Positions 44,102-53,603 of a stretch of 64,000 bases of DNA are shown piece by piece. Each line of letters opens with the position of its first letter. Position 1 is the first letter of the stretch. The translations under genes and the position numbers were made by a program. Source of the DNA: an uncultured Jannaschia sp. (GTDB lineage: Bacteria; Pseudomonadota; Alphaproteobacteria; Rhodobacterales; Rhodobacteraceae). Under the pieces are notes generated by a model. That model was not told where the DNA came from. It worked only from the letters and a program-made list of their open reading frames with translations, and did no database searches. The DNA lies in assembly GCF_947494055.1 (NCBI RefSeq), contig NZ_CANLTR010000001.1, forward strand, positions 1 through 64,000, in the 5' to 3' direction.

Positions 44102-45058
44102 TCACTGGATCAGGCCGATCTCGCGGGACAGTTCGGCCTGGCTCTCGATGCTCTCGTCCACGAAGGACTGGAAATCGTCGCCGACGCGCGTGAACGGGGC
44201 CAGACCGTTGTTGGTCATCGCCGTCTGCCATTCCTCGCTCTCGGCCACGGCCCGCAGCTTGTCGGCCCATTCCTGGAAACGCTCGTCGGAGATGCCGCCC
44301 GGTACGTAGAGCCCGCGCCAGTTCACGCCGGTCATGTCGACCCCCTGCTCGATGGCGGTCGGGATGTCGAAGCCCTCGACCCGCTCGTCGGACAGCACGG
44401 CGAGCGGCCGGACCTCGCCCGATTCGATGAAGCCGACAATCTCGGACATGTCGCCGGTCATGCCCTGCGTGAAGCCGCCGACGGTCTGGGTTATGGCGTC
44501 GGCGCCGCCATCGACGCCGATATACTTGATCGAGCGCAGGTCTTCGATCCCGTAGGCCTGCGCAAGTTGCAGCACCTTGAGATGGTCGAACCCGCCTGCC
44601 GCGGACCCGCCGGCGAAAGCGACGGAGGACGGGTCTTCCTTCATCGCGTCGAGCATGTCGGTCAGGCTCTCGAACGGGCTGTCGGCGGCCACGACGATCA
44701 CGCCCGGATCGGCGCCGATCGCGCCGACGAAGCGCACCTGATCTGCCGTCGAGCCGCCATAGGCGTTCTGCGCCAGCCGGGTGACGGTGGCGACCGAGGC
44801 CGCGACGATCAGGTCCTCGTCCTCGTTGCGCTCGTTGACGACCGTCTGGAAGGCCAGCCCGCCGCCGGCCCCGGCCGTGTTGGTGACCTGCACGGGCTGG
44901 TCGACCTCGCCGATGTCGTACATGATCTTGCCGATCTGCCGGCAGGTGAAGTCCCAGCCGCCGCCCGGATTGGCCGGCGCGATGCATTCGGCCGCGCCGG
45001 CCGAACCGGCTGCGAACATGGCCGCGCCCGTCAGAAGCGCGCGAAACGTGTCGGTCAT
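44102..45058 (-). CDS. tctC: Tripartite tricarboxylate transporter, substrate-binding protein TctC
   Basis: A 318-residue periplasmic Bug-family receptor. A signal peptide (about 1-23, AAGSAGAAE) precedes a Venus-flytrap fold. The loop IAPANPGGGWDFTCR (about 26-40) and NTAGAGGGLAFQ bind the carboxylate in this family. First gene of the tctC-tctB-tctA-atuA-DUF4387 run; the gap to tctB is 70 bases. Confidence 0.93.
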   Translation of the reverse strand: MTDTFRALLTGAAMFAAGSAGAAECIAPANPGGGWDFTCRQIGKIMYDIGEVDQPVQVTNTAGAGGGLAFQTVVNERNEDEDLIVAASVATVTRLAQNAYGGSTADQVRFVGAIGADPGVIVVAADSPFESLTDMLDAMKEDPSSVAFAGGSAAGGFDHLKVLQLAQAYGIEDLRSIKYIGVDGGADAITQTVGGFTQGMTGDMSEIVGFIESGEVRPLAVLSDERVEGFDIPTAIEQGVDMTGVNWRGLYVPGGISDERFQEWADKLRAVAESEEWQTAMTNNGLAPFTRVGDDFQSFVDESIESQAELSREIGLIQ

Positions 45059-45141
45059 CCCTATCTCCCTGTTTGCAGGACGGTCCCGCTCCTCCCGCGG
45101 CGCCCTTGCACGCAGGTTAGCGAACGGGATCGGTGCTGCAA

Positions 45142-45161
45142 CCGGTTTCGCGGCAAACCGG
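45142..45161. terminator. Hairpin between the permease gene and tctC
   Basis: CCGGTTT (45142-45148) and AAACCGG (45155-45161) form a perfect seven-pair stem, 15 bases after the AI-2E-type permease stop. No T-run follows, so termination is uncertain. Confidence 0.4.
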
Positions 45162-45175
45162 CGTCTGACGCGAGA

Positions 45176-46342
45176 TCAGTCGTTGCGCGCTTCGCCCGGC
45201 TGAAAGCCCTCCGCGTCGCCGAGGAACAAGCCGACCTTGCGGAACTTGGGGATGCTGTCGCAGACGACCTTCACCACGATCAGCAGCGGCACCGCGAAGA
45301 CCATGCCCATCACCGACCAGATCCACGCGAAGAACGCGACCGACAGGAACACCATCACGATGTTCAGGCGCAGCCGCTGCCCGACGAGCGCCGGCGTGAT
45401 GAGCTGCCCCTCGAGCGCGGTCATCCCGTAATATGTCGCGAAGCCGCCGAGCGCCGGCCAGGGGTCCTGGAACGTCACGAAGCCGATGATCCCCGCAATC
45501 GCCGAGCCGACCACGGCGCCGACGAAGGGAATGAAGTTCAGCGCGGTGGCCATCAGGCCGATGAGCCAGGGCGAAGGCAAGCCCCACCACCACATGCCGA
45601 GGCCGATGCACAGGCCGAGGCCGATATTGATCAGCGTGATCGCGCCCAGGTAATTCCCGAGCCGTTTCTCGATCGTGTGCACGGTGCGGACGGTGTTCTT
45701 CTTGTCCTCGAACCGGTCCGCGACCTGCACGGCCTTCTGGATGAACAGGTCGCCGGAGGCCACGAGAAAGAAGAGAAGGCACATCGCGAAGACGACCTGG
45801 CTCAGCAATCCCGGCGCGATCGTCGCGACGGAGGTGGCGATACCGGAATTGTCGACGACCTCCACCCGCATCGGCCGCTCGCTTTCGTCCTCGAGCGCGC
45901 GCTCCGTCGCCTCCGCCGCTTCCGAGATCGACTCGAAGATTCCGCCGGGCCCCGCGGCCATGCCGACCATCTCGTCGATCAGACGCGGTATGTCGCCGAC
46001 GAAGTCCGTCACCGGTTCGCTCAGCATCACGCCGCCCAGGACCAGCGCCGTTCCGATCGTCAGGGTGAAGATCCCCGCCGAGAGCGGCGCCGGGATGCCG
46101 AGCTTGCTGAGACCCCGGCGGGGCGCGTTCAGGATGAAATAGCCCAGCACCGCGCTGGTAACGGGGATCAGGAAAGGGGACGCGAAGACCAGCGCCTGCA
46201 CCAGCAGGAGCAGGAAGATCCCCGTGACGGGAATCGCGAGCGGGTGCCGCGGCTTGTCGGCCGCAGGCAACTGGGGAAGAGCCGCGATGGTATTCGCCCC
46301 GACCGACTTTTCCTGCGGTTCATCGCGCGGGGCCAAGCTCAT
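45176..46342 (-). CDS. AI-2E family transporter (PerM-like)
   Basis: A 388-residue membrane protein with about eight segments. The central LNFIPFVGAVVGSAIAGIIGF and the following GMTALEGQLITPALVGQRLRLN (landmark residues P-x-G and EGQLITP) are family signatures. Despite the name, most members are not autoinducer exporters; sodium/proton or peptide export is known for some. The start overlaps the YihY gene by 23 bases. Confidence 0.88.
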   Translation of the reverse strand: MSLAPRDEPQEKSVGANTIAALPQLPAADKPRHPLAIPVTGIFLLLLVQALVFASPFLIPVTSAVLGYFILNAPRRGLSKLGIPAPLSAGIFTLTIGTALVLGGVMLSEPVTDFVGDIPRLIDEMVGMAAGPGGIFESISEAAEATERALEDESERPMRVEVVDNSGIATSVATIAPGLLSQVVFAMCLLFFLVASGDLFIQKAVQVADRFEDKKNTVRTVHTIEKRLGNYLGAITLINIGLGLCIGLGMWWWGLPSPWLIGLMATALNFIPFVGAVVGSAIAGIIGFVTFQDPWPALGGFATYYGMTALEGQLITPALVGQRLRLNIVMVFLSVAFFAWIWSVMGMVFAVPLLIVVKVVCDSIPKFRKVGLFLGDAEGFQPGEARND

Positions 46343-47312
46343 CCGCCTTTACCGCGTTCCGCTCGCCCATCGGCTCGCGCTGTCCAATCGTGGAATCACG
46401 TGCGGTCTGCGCCTCGATCTCGGAGTTCAGTTCCGCGCCCAGCAGGATGACATAGGCCGACAGCCACATCCACATCAGCATCACGATCACCCCGGCGAGC
46501 GAACCGAACGTCTCGTTGTAGCTCGAGAAGTTCTGCACGTAGACCGAGAACCCGATCGACACGATCAGCCACACCGCGCTCGCCACCACCGCGCCCGGCG
46601 TAAGCCAGCGAAGCTTGGCGGGATTGCGATCCGGCCCCCAGCGGTAGAACGCGATGACGCCGCCGACGAAGACCAGCGCCATCGGAATGTAGGCAACCAG
46701 CTGGATCAATCGCTCGAGCCAGGGCGCGATCGCCAGGAAGGACAGCGCGACCGGCAACGCGATCATCAGCAGCGCCGCGACGATCACGGCAACGATCATG
46801 ATGAGGGTCATCGCGATCGTCCGGAGCTTCAGGATGACGTAGCCGCGCGTCTCGCGCTCGTCGTAGGCCATGTTGAGCCCCTCGATCATGCTGCCGGCCC
46901 CGATCGAGGCCGACCAGAGCGCCAGCGCGAGGCCGAGTGTCAGGCCAAGCGTCAGGCCGCTCTGCTGGGAGCCGGCCACCTGCATCGCCTGATCGAGGAG
47001 GATCCGGCTCACATCCGGCGGCACCACGGCCGAGATGCCCTCAAGCGCGCCCACGAGTTCCTGCGGCTGGTAAAGCAGGCCGGCGATCGCCATTAGCGCG
47101 GTGATGGCCGGAAAGATCGCGAGCAGGCCGTAGAAGGCGATGCCGGCGGCGACGAGCCCGACATGGTCCTTTCCGATCTGCCCGACCACGCGAAAGAAGA
47201 TGTCTTTCCAGCCTTTCGTCGGAATTGCCGAAGGCCGCGACGCGTCACGGCCACGGTTCGGCTCCGCCTGCGCGATCTCCCGGGTGCTGCGTTGGAAATG
47301 CATCATCGCCAC
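46320..47312 (-). CDS. YihY/virulence factor BrkB family membrane protein
   Basis: A 330-residue protein with six transmembrane segments. GLVAAGIAFYGLLAIFPAI near residue 52 and the C-terminal YNETFGSLAGVIVMLMWMWLSAYVILLGAELNSEIE (landmark YxxFGSLAGV and LLGAELN) define the family. Function unknown. Three ATGs lie close together (47312, 47306, 47303); the longest is used. The overlap with the DUF4112 gene means coupled translation. Confidence 0.88.
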   Translation of the reverse strand: MAMMHFQRSTREIAQAEPNRGRDASRPSAIPTKGWKDIFFRVVGQIGKDHVGLVAAGIAFYGLLAIFPAITALMAIAGLLYQPQELVGALEGISAVVPPDVSRILLDQAMQVAGSQQSGLTLGLTLGLALALWSASIGAGSMIEGLNMAYDERETRGYVILKLRTIAMTLIMIVAVIVAALLMIALPVALSFLAIAPWLERLIQLVAYIPMALVFVGGVIAFYRWGPDRNPAKLRWLTPGAVVASAVWLIVSIGFSVYVQNFSSYNETFGSLAGVIVMLMWMWLSAYVILLGAELNSEIEAQTARDSTIGQREPMGERNAVKADELGPAR

Positions 47313-47698
47313 GCGACCAGGGACGCGGTCCGGGTGCCGGGGGCCGGGCCGTCCTGGATCGAGGCGAAATGCTCACGAAGCAACGCGACGTTGCGACGGT
47401 TGGACTTCAACCCGACATCGAGGAGGTCGCCCAAGAGCGGTACAGATCCCACGACCCAGTCGATGCCGATATTCGCCGCCATGCGCGCCTTGACGGAGTT
47501 CGGCACGCCCATTCGGTGCGCCTCCAGCCAGATGAAGCCCGCCGGACCGAGCGCCGCGATATCCCCGAGTCCCGGCACGATTCCGAGGATCGAGTCCCAA
47601 CCGAAACGTATACCGGTCCCGGGGAGCCGGTAGCGGCTGTCCATGTTTCGGGCAAGGCGATCCAGACGGTCGAGCCGTGCGGTCATGTCCGGTGTCAC
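47303..47698 (-). CDS. DUF4112 protein
   Basis: A 131-residue protein with two hydrophobic stretches (about 38-60 and 85-103) and the DUF4112 pattern GWDSILGIVPGLGDIAAL and GIDWVVGSVPLLGDLLDV. The start is taken as GTG at 47698 because AGGAGG lies exactly 7 bases upstream; the ATG at 47686 has no such site. It overlaps YihY by 10 bases. Confidence 0.8.
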   Translation of the reverse strand: MTPDMTARLDRLDRLARNMDSRYRLPGTGIRFGWDSILGIVPGLGDIAALGPAGFIWLEAHRMGVPNSVKARMAANIGIDWVVGSVPLLGDLLDVGLKSNRRNVALLREHFASIQDGPAPGTRTASLVAWR

Positions 47699-47754
47699 GC
47701 ATGTACCTCCTCTGATCAGACGCTCGATACGAGTGCCGGGTTCCCCACGTGACG

Positions 47755-48867
47755 TCAGGACCGCGACGCGGCGATCCGGACGGCGATCTCGCCCGGTAGC
47801 AGGCCCGCCTCGGGGGCGAAAACGGCGTCGGCCTCGGTCAGGACGGGGATGAGCCCGATCACCGCCCGCGCGAGATCGGCATCCTCGCGGTAGCCGTAGC
47901 GCACGCCCGACCGGTCGTCGGCCGCGATGGCCCCGTCTGGCTCGATCCGCACCCAGATCCCGCCGGCCGCGAGGTCGGCCGCCACCAAACCGGCGAAGCC
48001 GGCGGCGCGGTCGTCCCCGGCATCCACATGCAACGTCGCACGCCCGTCCGGACCCGGCACGTCGCCGGTCCAGCTCGAGGCGGCGTAGCTTTCCCCGTCC
48101 GGACCGAGCGCGCTGACCCGCGCGACGAGTGGTCCGGCGGGGGCCTCCCACGGCTCGAGCAGACCCGACAGCGACGTGCGACGCATGAGACGTGGTTCGG
48201 CGAAGGCGTCCCCCTGCCCCGGAACGCCCACCACCTCGACGAGGAACTCGGACGCACCGCCGCCCCGGTCGATCCAGACGAGTTCCACAGCCTCCGTGCC
48301 GAGATCGGAGAACCGCAGCGCGGGGGCGTTCAACTCGCCGGTTAGCGCCCCCTCCCGCGCCAGCTCGGCGAGCTTGTCGCGCGCGGCGGGCAGGTCGTTG
48401 GCCCCCTGCGCGAACCAGGCCGCGGCGACCGCGTCGCTCTTTGCACCCGCCGCGCCGAAGGAATAGATCAGTCCGAGATTGTACTGCGCCCGCAAATTGC
48501 CGCGCAACGCAGCCCGCGTGTACCAGAGCGTCGCCGCCCCGGCATCGCGCGCGGTTCCGGTGCCGATGTCGTACAGGACGCCCACGTTGAACTGCGCCTC
48601 GGCCGACCCGGCCTCCGCCGCGCGCAGGTACCATGCGAACGCCCCGGCCGGATCGCGCGCCTGCCCGAGCCCTCGATCGGCGAGCCGAGCAAGACCCAGC
48701 ATCGCATCAACCGAACCCTGCTCCGCCTCCGCCCGCCAGAACTCCGCCGCGGCTGCATAATCCTTCGCCGCGAACGCCGCAGCCCCGTCCTGCGCGAAGG
48801 CCGCGGACGGCCCGAGCGCGAACGCGAACAGACAGGCGCGAAGAGCCGGTCCGGCGCGCCGCGTCAC
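47755..48867 (-). CDS. SEL1-repeat secreted protein
   Basis: A 370-residue protein with a signal peptide (about 1-25, cut near AFAQD). About three SEL1/TPR-like repeats follow (AMLGLARLADRGLGQARD, AQFNVGVLYDIGTGTARD, AQYNLGLIYSFGAAGAKSD; about 55-160), then a C-terminal part without known domain. SEL1 proteins act as scaffolds in the envelope. It begins with GTG overlapping the OmpA-like gene's stop (GTGA). Confidence 0.78.
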   Translation of the reverse strand: MTRRAGPALRACLFAFALGPSAAFAQDGAAAFAAKDYAAAAEFWRAEAEQGSVDAMLGLARLADRGLGQARDPAGAFAWYLRAAEAGSAEAQFNVGVLYDIGTGTARDAGAATLWYTRAALRGNLRAQYNLGLIYSFGAAGAKSDAVAAAWFAQGANDLPAARDKLAELAREGALTGELNAPALRFSDLGTEAVELVWIDRGGGASEFLVEVVGVPGQGDAFAEPRLMRRTSLSGLLEPWEAPAGPLVARVSALGPDGESYAASSWTGDVPGPDGRATLHVDAGDDRAAGFAGLVAADLAAGGIWVRIEPDGAIAADDRSGVRYGYREDADLARAVIGLIPVLTEADAVFAPEAGLLPGEIAVRIAASRS

Positions 48868-49346
48868 CGCCAGCTGATCTCCACGACGCGGTTCTCGGGT
48901 TCCTGTACGTCGTCGTCGGTATCGACCACGAGTTCGCTGTTGCCGCGGCCGAGCACCTGCAATCGTTCGACCGGGATGCCGCGCGCGGCGAGCGCGTCGA
49001 CCACCGCCTGCGCCCGGGCGAGCGACAGCGAGAGGTTGGTGGCGGGGGAGCCGACCGTATCCGCGACGCCCGAGACGATCATCACGTAAGGGTCGCCATC
49101 GCGGAAGGTTCGTGCCGCGATGTCGAGCACATCGGACTGGTCGGACCCGATGCGCGCGCTGCCAAGTTCGAAATAGACGCGCAGCCATTCCGAAGCCGCG
49201 GGTCCGCTCGCACGCTCCTGCGTAGAGGCGGCGGACGCTGTCTCGGCGGGCGTGACGGCGGCGCTTCCGCTGTCCTGCGCGCCTGCGACCAGCGGCAGGA
49301 AGATTGCGAGGGTCGCGGTGGGGACGAGTTTGGCAATTCGTTTCAT
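48864..49346 (-). CDS. OmpA-family protein
   Basis: A 160-residue exported protein: signal peptide (about 1-23) and an OmpA C-terminal domain (about 55-160) with YFELGSARI, LSLSLARAQAVVDALAARGI and the peptidoglycan-binding end GRGNSELVVDTDDDVQEPENRVVEI. It lacks a beta-barrel. A link between peptidoglycan and the SEL1 protein downstream is plausible. Confidence 0.85.
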   Translation of the reverse strand: MKRIAKLVPTATLAIFLPLVAGAQDSGSAAVTPAETASAASTQERASGPAASEWLRVYFELGSARIGSDQSDVLDIAARTFRDGDPYVMIVSGVADTVGSPATNLSLSLARAQAVVDALAARGIPVERLQVLGRGNSELVVDTDDDVQEPENRVVEISWR

Positions 49347-49412
49347 CGGATGAACCTTTCAATGAAGTTACGACAAAGCTACGTGGAAACGGTGGAAAAG
49401 TTTTCGGCGGCT

Positions 49413-51641
49413 TCAATGCCGCAGGACGGCCTTTGACAGCAGGATCTCGATGAGGCCACTTTCCGGCGCGGGTGAGAACCACGTCAGGTCGACGAGCTCG
49501 GCCCCGGTCTGCTCCGCCAAGGCCCGGGCCACCTCGGCATCCGCCTCGCGGAAGTACCGGACCTGGGGCTGCGCGACCGGCAACCGTGCCTGCCGCGTCT
49601 CGATCTGTCGGAACCCGTAGGAACGCAGGTCATCGGCATAGCCCGACGCGTCTCCCGCCCCGTCCGCCAGGATCAGCGCCACGCTGGGCACCGGACCGGT
49701 CAGCGGCGGCAGCGCACAAGCGAAGCAGGTGAAGGGATTGTCGGGACCCGTCAGCGGCGACGGTTTCGGCGGGGTCGCGAAGTCGGGCTTCGCCGCGGCG
49801 ACACGCAACGGACGACCCGCCTGCGTATCCGGAACTGACCGCGAGAGTGCCGCGCCGCGCCCATGAGCCGTCACGCCGTCCGCGGGCGCGGGCATCGGCA
49901 GCTCGGCCTGCGGGGGCGTGTTCGCGACGAGGTCCGGGCGGGCGGCCGGATCGGGGGGACCATCCGCCTCGCCGGGACGCGCCGCCTTCTCGCCCACCTG
50001 TCCCGGTCCGAGAGCGGCAACGACGAGATCCGCGCGCAGTCGCGGGTCCGGGGCGGGATGGAAGGCCGGCAAGGCGTCGATCACGGAGGCAGATGCGATC
50101 CCCGCGCCCGGTCGGCCCGAAGCACCAGCAAGCCCGTTGCGGATAGACGTGACCCGGAGGGGGATGCGCGGCAGGTCCTGCACCCCGAATTCATATGCGG
50201 CCCGGTTCGGCAGGTCTGTGCGCGCCAGCGGCGCCCCGGCAATGTCGGACCGTTGGGCGGGCAGGTCCACCGCGGGCGCCGTCTGCCCGGATCCGCCGCG
50301 CCGGGACGCGATCGTCACCGGATCGAACGCCCCTATTGCCGCCAGTTCGATCGGTGCCGCGTCCTCGGCCAAGGCCCGCATCGCGAACCCGTCCGGCATC
50401 ACAGGTCGCGTCGGTCGGATGGCGAGCCCCGATTCCGGCGCGCCGTCAGCCTGCGGCTGCCACATGCGGGACACGAACCTGTTGGGCGCGGCAACGGCGT
50501 CCGTCGCCACGGGACCGGACGGCCCGGCCGGAAGCGCCCCGGCGTCGTCCATCGCGGCGATCGCCGCGGCGACGGGGCGTGTCCCCGGCTGTGGCGGGTC
50601 GAAAGTCTCGCTTACCGGATCCGTTCGGATCGCATCCGGGCGCCCCATCACCGGCGCGGCGACGGCTGCCGTCGACAATGTTTCCGGCTCCGTCGCCAAC
50701 GCATCGGGCGGTTGTCGCGCGGCGATCGCCGCAATCCGCATCGGCGATTCCGCGGGATCGGTCGTCGGCAGCACCTCGACGGTGAGGCTTCCGTCAGGGT
50801 GCGCGGGACCGGCACGCTCCGCTACCGCGACATCGGCCCATGACGTCATTACCGCCCCATCGTTCCCGGGAACGACACGTTCGACGCGTGGCGGCATGGG
50901 CGTGGTCGCCAGGACCTCCGGCGGGATCGACTGGGGCGCTTCGCCCGTGAGCCGAGGCGGGTCGGCGACCCGGTCGCCCGCGAAATCCTGGTTCGACAGG
51001 GTATCAGGTGCGCCGGGCGGGGCCTCCGGGGTCGTCTCGGTACTCTGCTGCGCCGACGGCGAAGGCGTTCCCGAGCGCAAGGGGGAGGACGAAGCAACTA
51101 TCGCCTCGCGAGACGCCCCAACGCCGACGCCGATCGGCGCGGGTCCGGTCGCGCCGCGGGTGACGTCCGGGGGTACCACATCGGAAGCCCAATCCAGCCC
51201 GACCCCGATCGCCAGCACCGCCGTACCGCAAAGCGCCAGTCCGACAAGGCCGGACCCGCGGATCCAGGCGTCGCGCGATCTCTCGCCGGGTGGGGGTTCC
51301 GACAACGGCCGGGACCCGCCCTTCGACACTGCGCTGTCGGATGGACCAGACGAGGCAGGGACTCGCGTGCCGTCGTTCGCGGATTCGGCCCTCGAAGCCG
51401 CCCCCCCGGACAGCATCACGCTGATATCCGAAATCGATTCCGCGGGGGATTTCTCGACTGGCGCCTTTTCGATTCGCTCGGCGCGCTTCGCCCGCGCCTC
51501 GGCCAACCGACGCTCGAAATTCCCGCCCGGCCGCGTCCGGCCCTTTACCTCGCCGGGCTGCTCCGACGATAGGACGCGCGGCCCGGCCGTCTCTGGCGGG
51601 CCTGGAACCGCGTCCTGCGGATCGTGCGTGTCGCGCGTCAT
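49413..51641 (-). CDS. Large low-complexity membrane protein with LytR_C-like end
   Basis: A 742-residue protein. A charged N-terminal cytoplasmic part (about 1-125, with ERRLAEARAKRAERIEKAPVE), one transmembrane segment (about 130-150), about 480 residues of Pro/Ala/Gly-rich sequence predicted to be unstructured, and a compact C-terminal domain (about 655-742). That domain starts VALILADGAGDASGYADDLRSYGF and has QVRYFREADAEVARALAEQTG, a pattern of the LytR C-terminal domain. The periplasmic stretch probably spans to the peptidoglycan. Likely partner of the OmpA-like protein 66 bases downstream. Confidence 0.65.
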   Translation of the reverse strand: MTRDTHDPQDAVPGPPETAGPRVLSSEQPGEVKGRTRPGGNFERRLAEARAKRAERIEKAPVEKSPAESISDISVMLSGGAASRAESANDGTRVPASSGPSDSAVSKGGSRPLSEPPPGERSRDAWIRGSGLVGLALCGTAVLAIGVGLDWASDVVPPDVTRGATGPAPIGVGVGASREAIVASSSPLRSGTPSPSAQQSTETTPEAPPGAPDTLSNQDFAGDRVADPPRLTGEAPQSIPPEVLATTPMPPRVERVVPGNDGAVMTSWADVAVAERAGPAHPDGSLTVEVLPTTDPAESPMRIAAIAARQPPDALATEPETLSTAAVAAPVMGRPDAIRTDPVSETFDPPQPGTRPVAAAIAAMDDAGALPAGPSGPVATDAVAAPNRFVSRMWQPQADGAPESGLAIRPTRPVMPDGFAMRALAEDAAPIELAAIGAFDPVTIASRRGGSGQTAPAVDLPAQRSDIAGAPLARTDLPNRAAYEFGVQDLPRIPLRVTSIRNGLAGASGRPGAGIASASVIDALPAFHPAPDPRLRADLVVAALGPGQVGEKAARPGEADGPPDPAARPDLVANTPPQAELPMPAPADGVTAHGRGAALSRSVPDTQAGRPLRVAAAKPDFATPPKPSPLTGPDNPFTCFACALPPLTGPVPSVALILADGAGDASGYADDLRSYGFRQIETRQARLPVAQPQVRYFREADAEVARALAEQTGAELVDLTWFSPAPESGLIEILLSKAVLRH

Positions 51642-51770
51642 CGAATGGCGTTCCCCTGTCTGGACCTTAGCAGATAGGAGCGCCGCCCGGCAAATCACAC
51701 TGTGGTCCCGTCTCGTACGCCGAGAGCCGGCCTGCGCCATCTCTATCCAAGCACGAAACAAGAAGCGCGG

Positions 51771-51843
51771 TGCCCCCACACGGACTCGAACCGCGGACCT
51801 ACTGATTACAAATCAGTTGCTCTACCAGCTGAGCTATAGGGGC
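51771..51843 (-). tRNA. tRNA-Thr (TGT)
   Basis: Minus strand. Acceptor GCCCCTA pairs with TGGGGGC (one G-U), D-stem GCTC/GAGC, anticodon stem CTGAT/ATCAG with loop TTTGTAA (anticodon TGT), T-loop TTCGAGT, discriminator A. CCA is not encoded (CCG follows). Confidence 0.96.
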
Positions 51844-51853
51844 ATGCCGGCCC

Positions 51854-53518
51854 TCATCTAGCCGCGTCCGCCCGGGCGAGCAAGAGCACCGCAACCAGTC
51901 CGACCGCCGTGATGACGAGCGCGGCCGGCGCGGCCTGCGAAAGCCGCTCGAGGCTCGCCTGATCGTGGACGCGGGTGGCCAGCGTGTCGAAGCCGAAGGG
52001 CCGCAGCAGCAGCGTCGCCGGCAACTCCTTCATCCCGTCGACGAAGACGAGAAGCAGCGCCATCGCGACCGAGCCGCGCATGAGCGGCAAGTGCACCGCC
52101 GTCAGCACGCCCCCTGGCCCGCGTCCGAGCGCGCGTGCCGCCATCGGCAGGGAAGGCGGGATCCGCCCCAGCGCCGCATCCGCCGCCCCCTGCCCGATCG
52201 CGAAGAAGCGGACGACATAGGCGAAGGCCAGCGCGGCCCAGGAGCCGGTCAGGATCAGCCCGGGATCGTGCCCGGTCAGCGCCAGCACCGCATCCGCCAC
52301 CCGGTTGTCGAGCGCCGCCATCGGGATCAGGACGCCTAGCCCCAGCACCGCCCCCGGCGCGGCGTAGCCCACCGTCGTGATCGGCAGCAGCAGGCGCGGC
52401 AGCGTCCGGCCCGCCATCCGCACGCCGTAGGTCATGAAGAGCGCCAGCCCGACCGTCAGCACGGCCGCCGCCCCCGCCACCGTCAGCGTGTTGACGATCG
52501 CGCGGGCCAAGCCGGGCGCGAGCCAGCCATCGGCCGCCACGATGGCGTGCCAGCCCATCACCGAGGCCGGAAAGACGAAGCCGCCCAGCACCGGCACGAG
52601 GCAGGCGAACGTCGCGCCCCAGGCCGCACCGCCTTCGAGGCGCCGCCGGGTTACGGGCCGCTGTGCGCGCGCCGCCTGCCAGAAGCGGCGGCGGCGGCGG
52701 GATTGTCGCTCGATCCAGACGAGCGCAGCGATGAGGACGAGGACGACGCAGGCGATCTGCGCCGCCCCGCCCGCATTCCCGCCCGAAAGCCAAGTCGAGA
52801 AGATGCCGGTCGTCAACGTCTGCACGCCGAAGAAGTCCACCGTGCCGAAATCGTTCACCGTCTCCATCATCGCGACCGCGACGCCCGCCGCGATGGCGGG
52901 CCGCGCGAGCGGCAGGCCCACCCGCCAGAACCGCCGCCACGCCCCCGCGCCGAGCGCGCCGGCGACCTCGAACCCCGCGCCAGACTGCTCGGAGAAGGCG
53001 GCGCGGGCGAGGAGGTAGACGTAGGGGTAGAGCGACAGGGACAGGACGAGCACGGCGGACGGCAGCGAGCGGATGTCGGGGAACGCGTAATCCGCCGCGC
53101 TGGACCAGCCGAAGGTCGCGCGCAACGCCGTCTGAACCGGGCCGGCATAATCGAGGAAGTCGACGAGCGCGTAGGCTCCGACATAGGCCGGGATGGCAAG
53201 CGGCATCAGCAGCGCGGAGGCGAGCAACCTGCGACCCGGGAACTCGTGCATCGCCACGAGCCAGGCCGCCCCGGTCCCGACCGCCGCGGTCAGCACGCCG
53301 ACCCCGGCCATCAGGACGAGCGTGGTCGACAGGTAGCGCGGTAGCACCGTCGCCATCAGATGCGGCCAGACATTCTCGGTCGGGTTCGCCGCCAGCCAGA
53401 ACACCGCGGCGATCGGCACGAGGACGAGCGCGGCGATGGCGAGCGCGCCGGCCGACCAGAGATCCGGCAGGTGCAGGCGCAGCGCCGTCGGGCCGCTCGG
53501 AGCGTTTTGGTCGGACAT
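51854..53518 (-). CDS. ABC transporter permease, ferric iron type (FbpB-like)
   Basis: A 554-residue permease with two fused membrane domains of about six segments each. The EAA loops are FEVAGALGAGAWRRFWRVGLPLARP (landmark EVAGALGA...LPLARP, about 190) and MAARALGRGPGGVLTAVHLPLMRG (about 480). The fused form is typical of Fe(III) and related importers. No binding protein or ATPase gene adjoins, so these must be elsewhere or shared. Confidence 0.88.
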   Translation of the reverse strand: MSDQNAPSGPTALRLHLPDLWSAGALAIAALVLVPIAAVFWLAANPTENVWPHLMATVLPRYLSTTLVLMAGVGVLTAAVGTGAAWLVAMHEFPGRRLLASALLMPLAIPAYVGAYALVDFLDYAGPVQTALRATFGWSSAADYAFPDIRSLPSAVLVLSLSLYPYVYLLARAAFSEQSGAGFEVAGALGAGAWRRFWRVGLPLARPAIAAGVAVAMMETVNDFGTVDFFGVQTLTTGIFSTWLSGGNAGGAAQIACVVLVLIAALVWIERQSRRRRRFWQAARAQRPVTRRRLEGGAAWGATFACLVPVLGGFVFPASVMGWHAIVAADGWLAPGLARAIVNTLTVAGAAAVLTVGLALFMTYGVRMAGRTLPRLLLPITTVGYAAPGAVLGLGVLIPMAALDNRVADAVLALTGHDPGLILTGSWAALAFAYVVRFFAIGQGAADAALGRIPPSLPMAARALGRGPGGVLTAVHLPLMRGSVAMALLLVFVDGMKELPATLLLRPFGFDTLATRVHDQASLERLSQAAPAALVITAVGLVAVLLLARADAAR

Positions 53519-53603
53519 GGGACGAGGCGCTAGAGGATCGGCGTTTGCCTGTCCAGCGGGGCGCCGTTAGGCTCGGATGCGACGACCAGCGAGAGGGCCT
53601 TTC

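Noticed and set aside
47373..47702. Minus-strand frame starting with ATG two bases after an AGGAGG site
   Set aside because: The spacing is too short for that ATG, while the GTG in the DUF4112 frame lies 7 bases away and gives a recognised protein.
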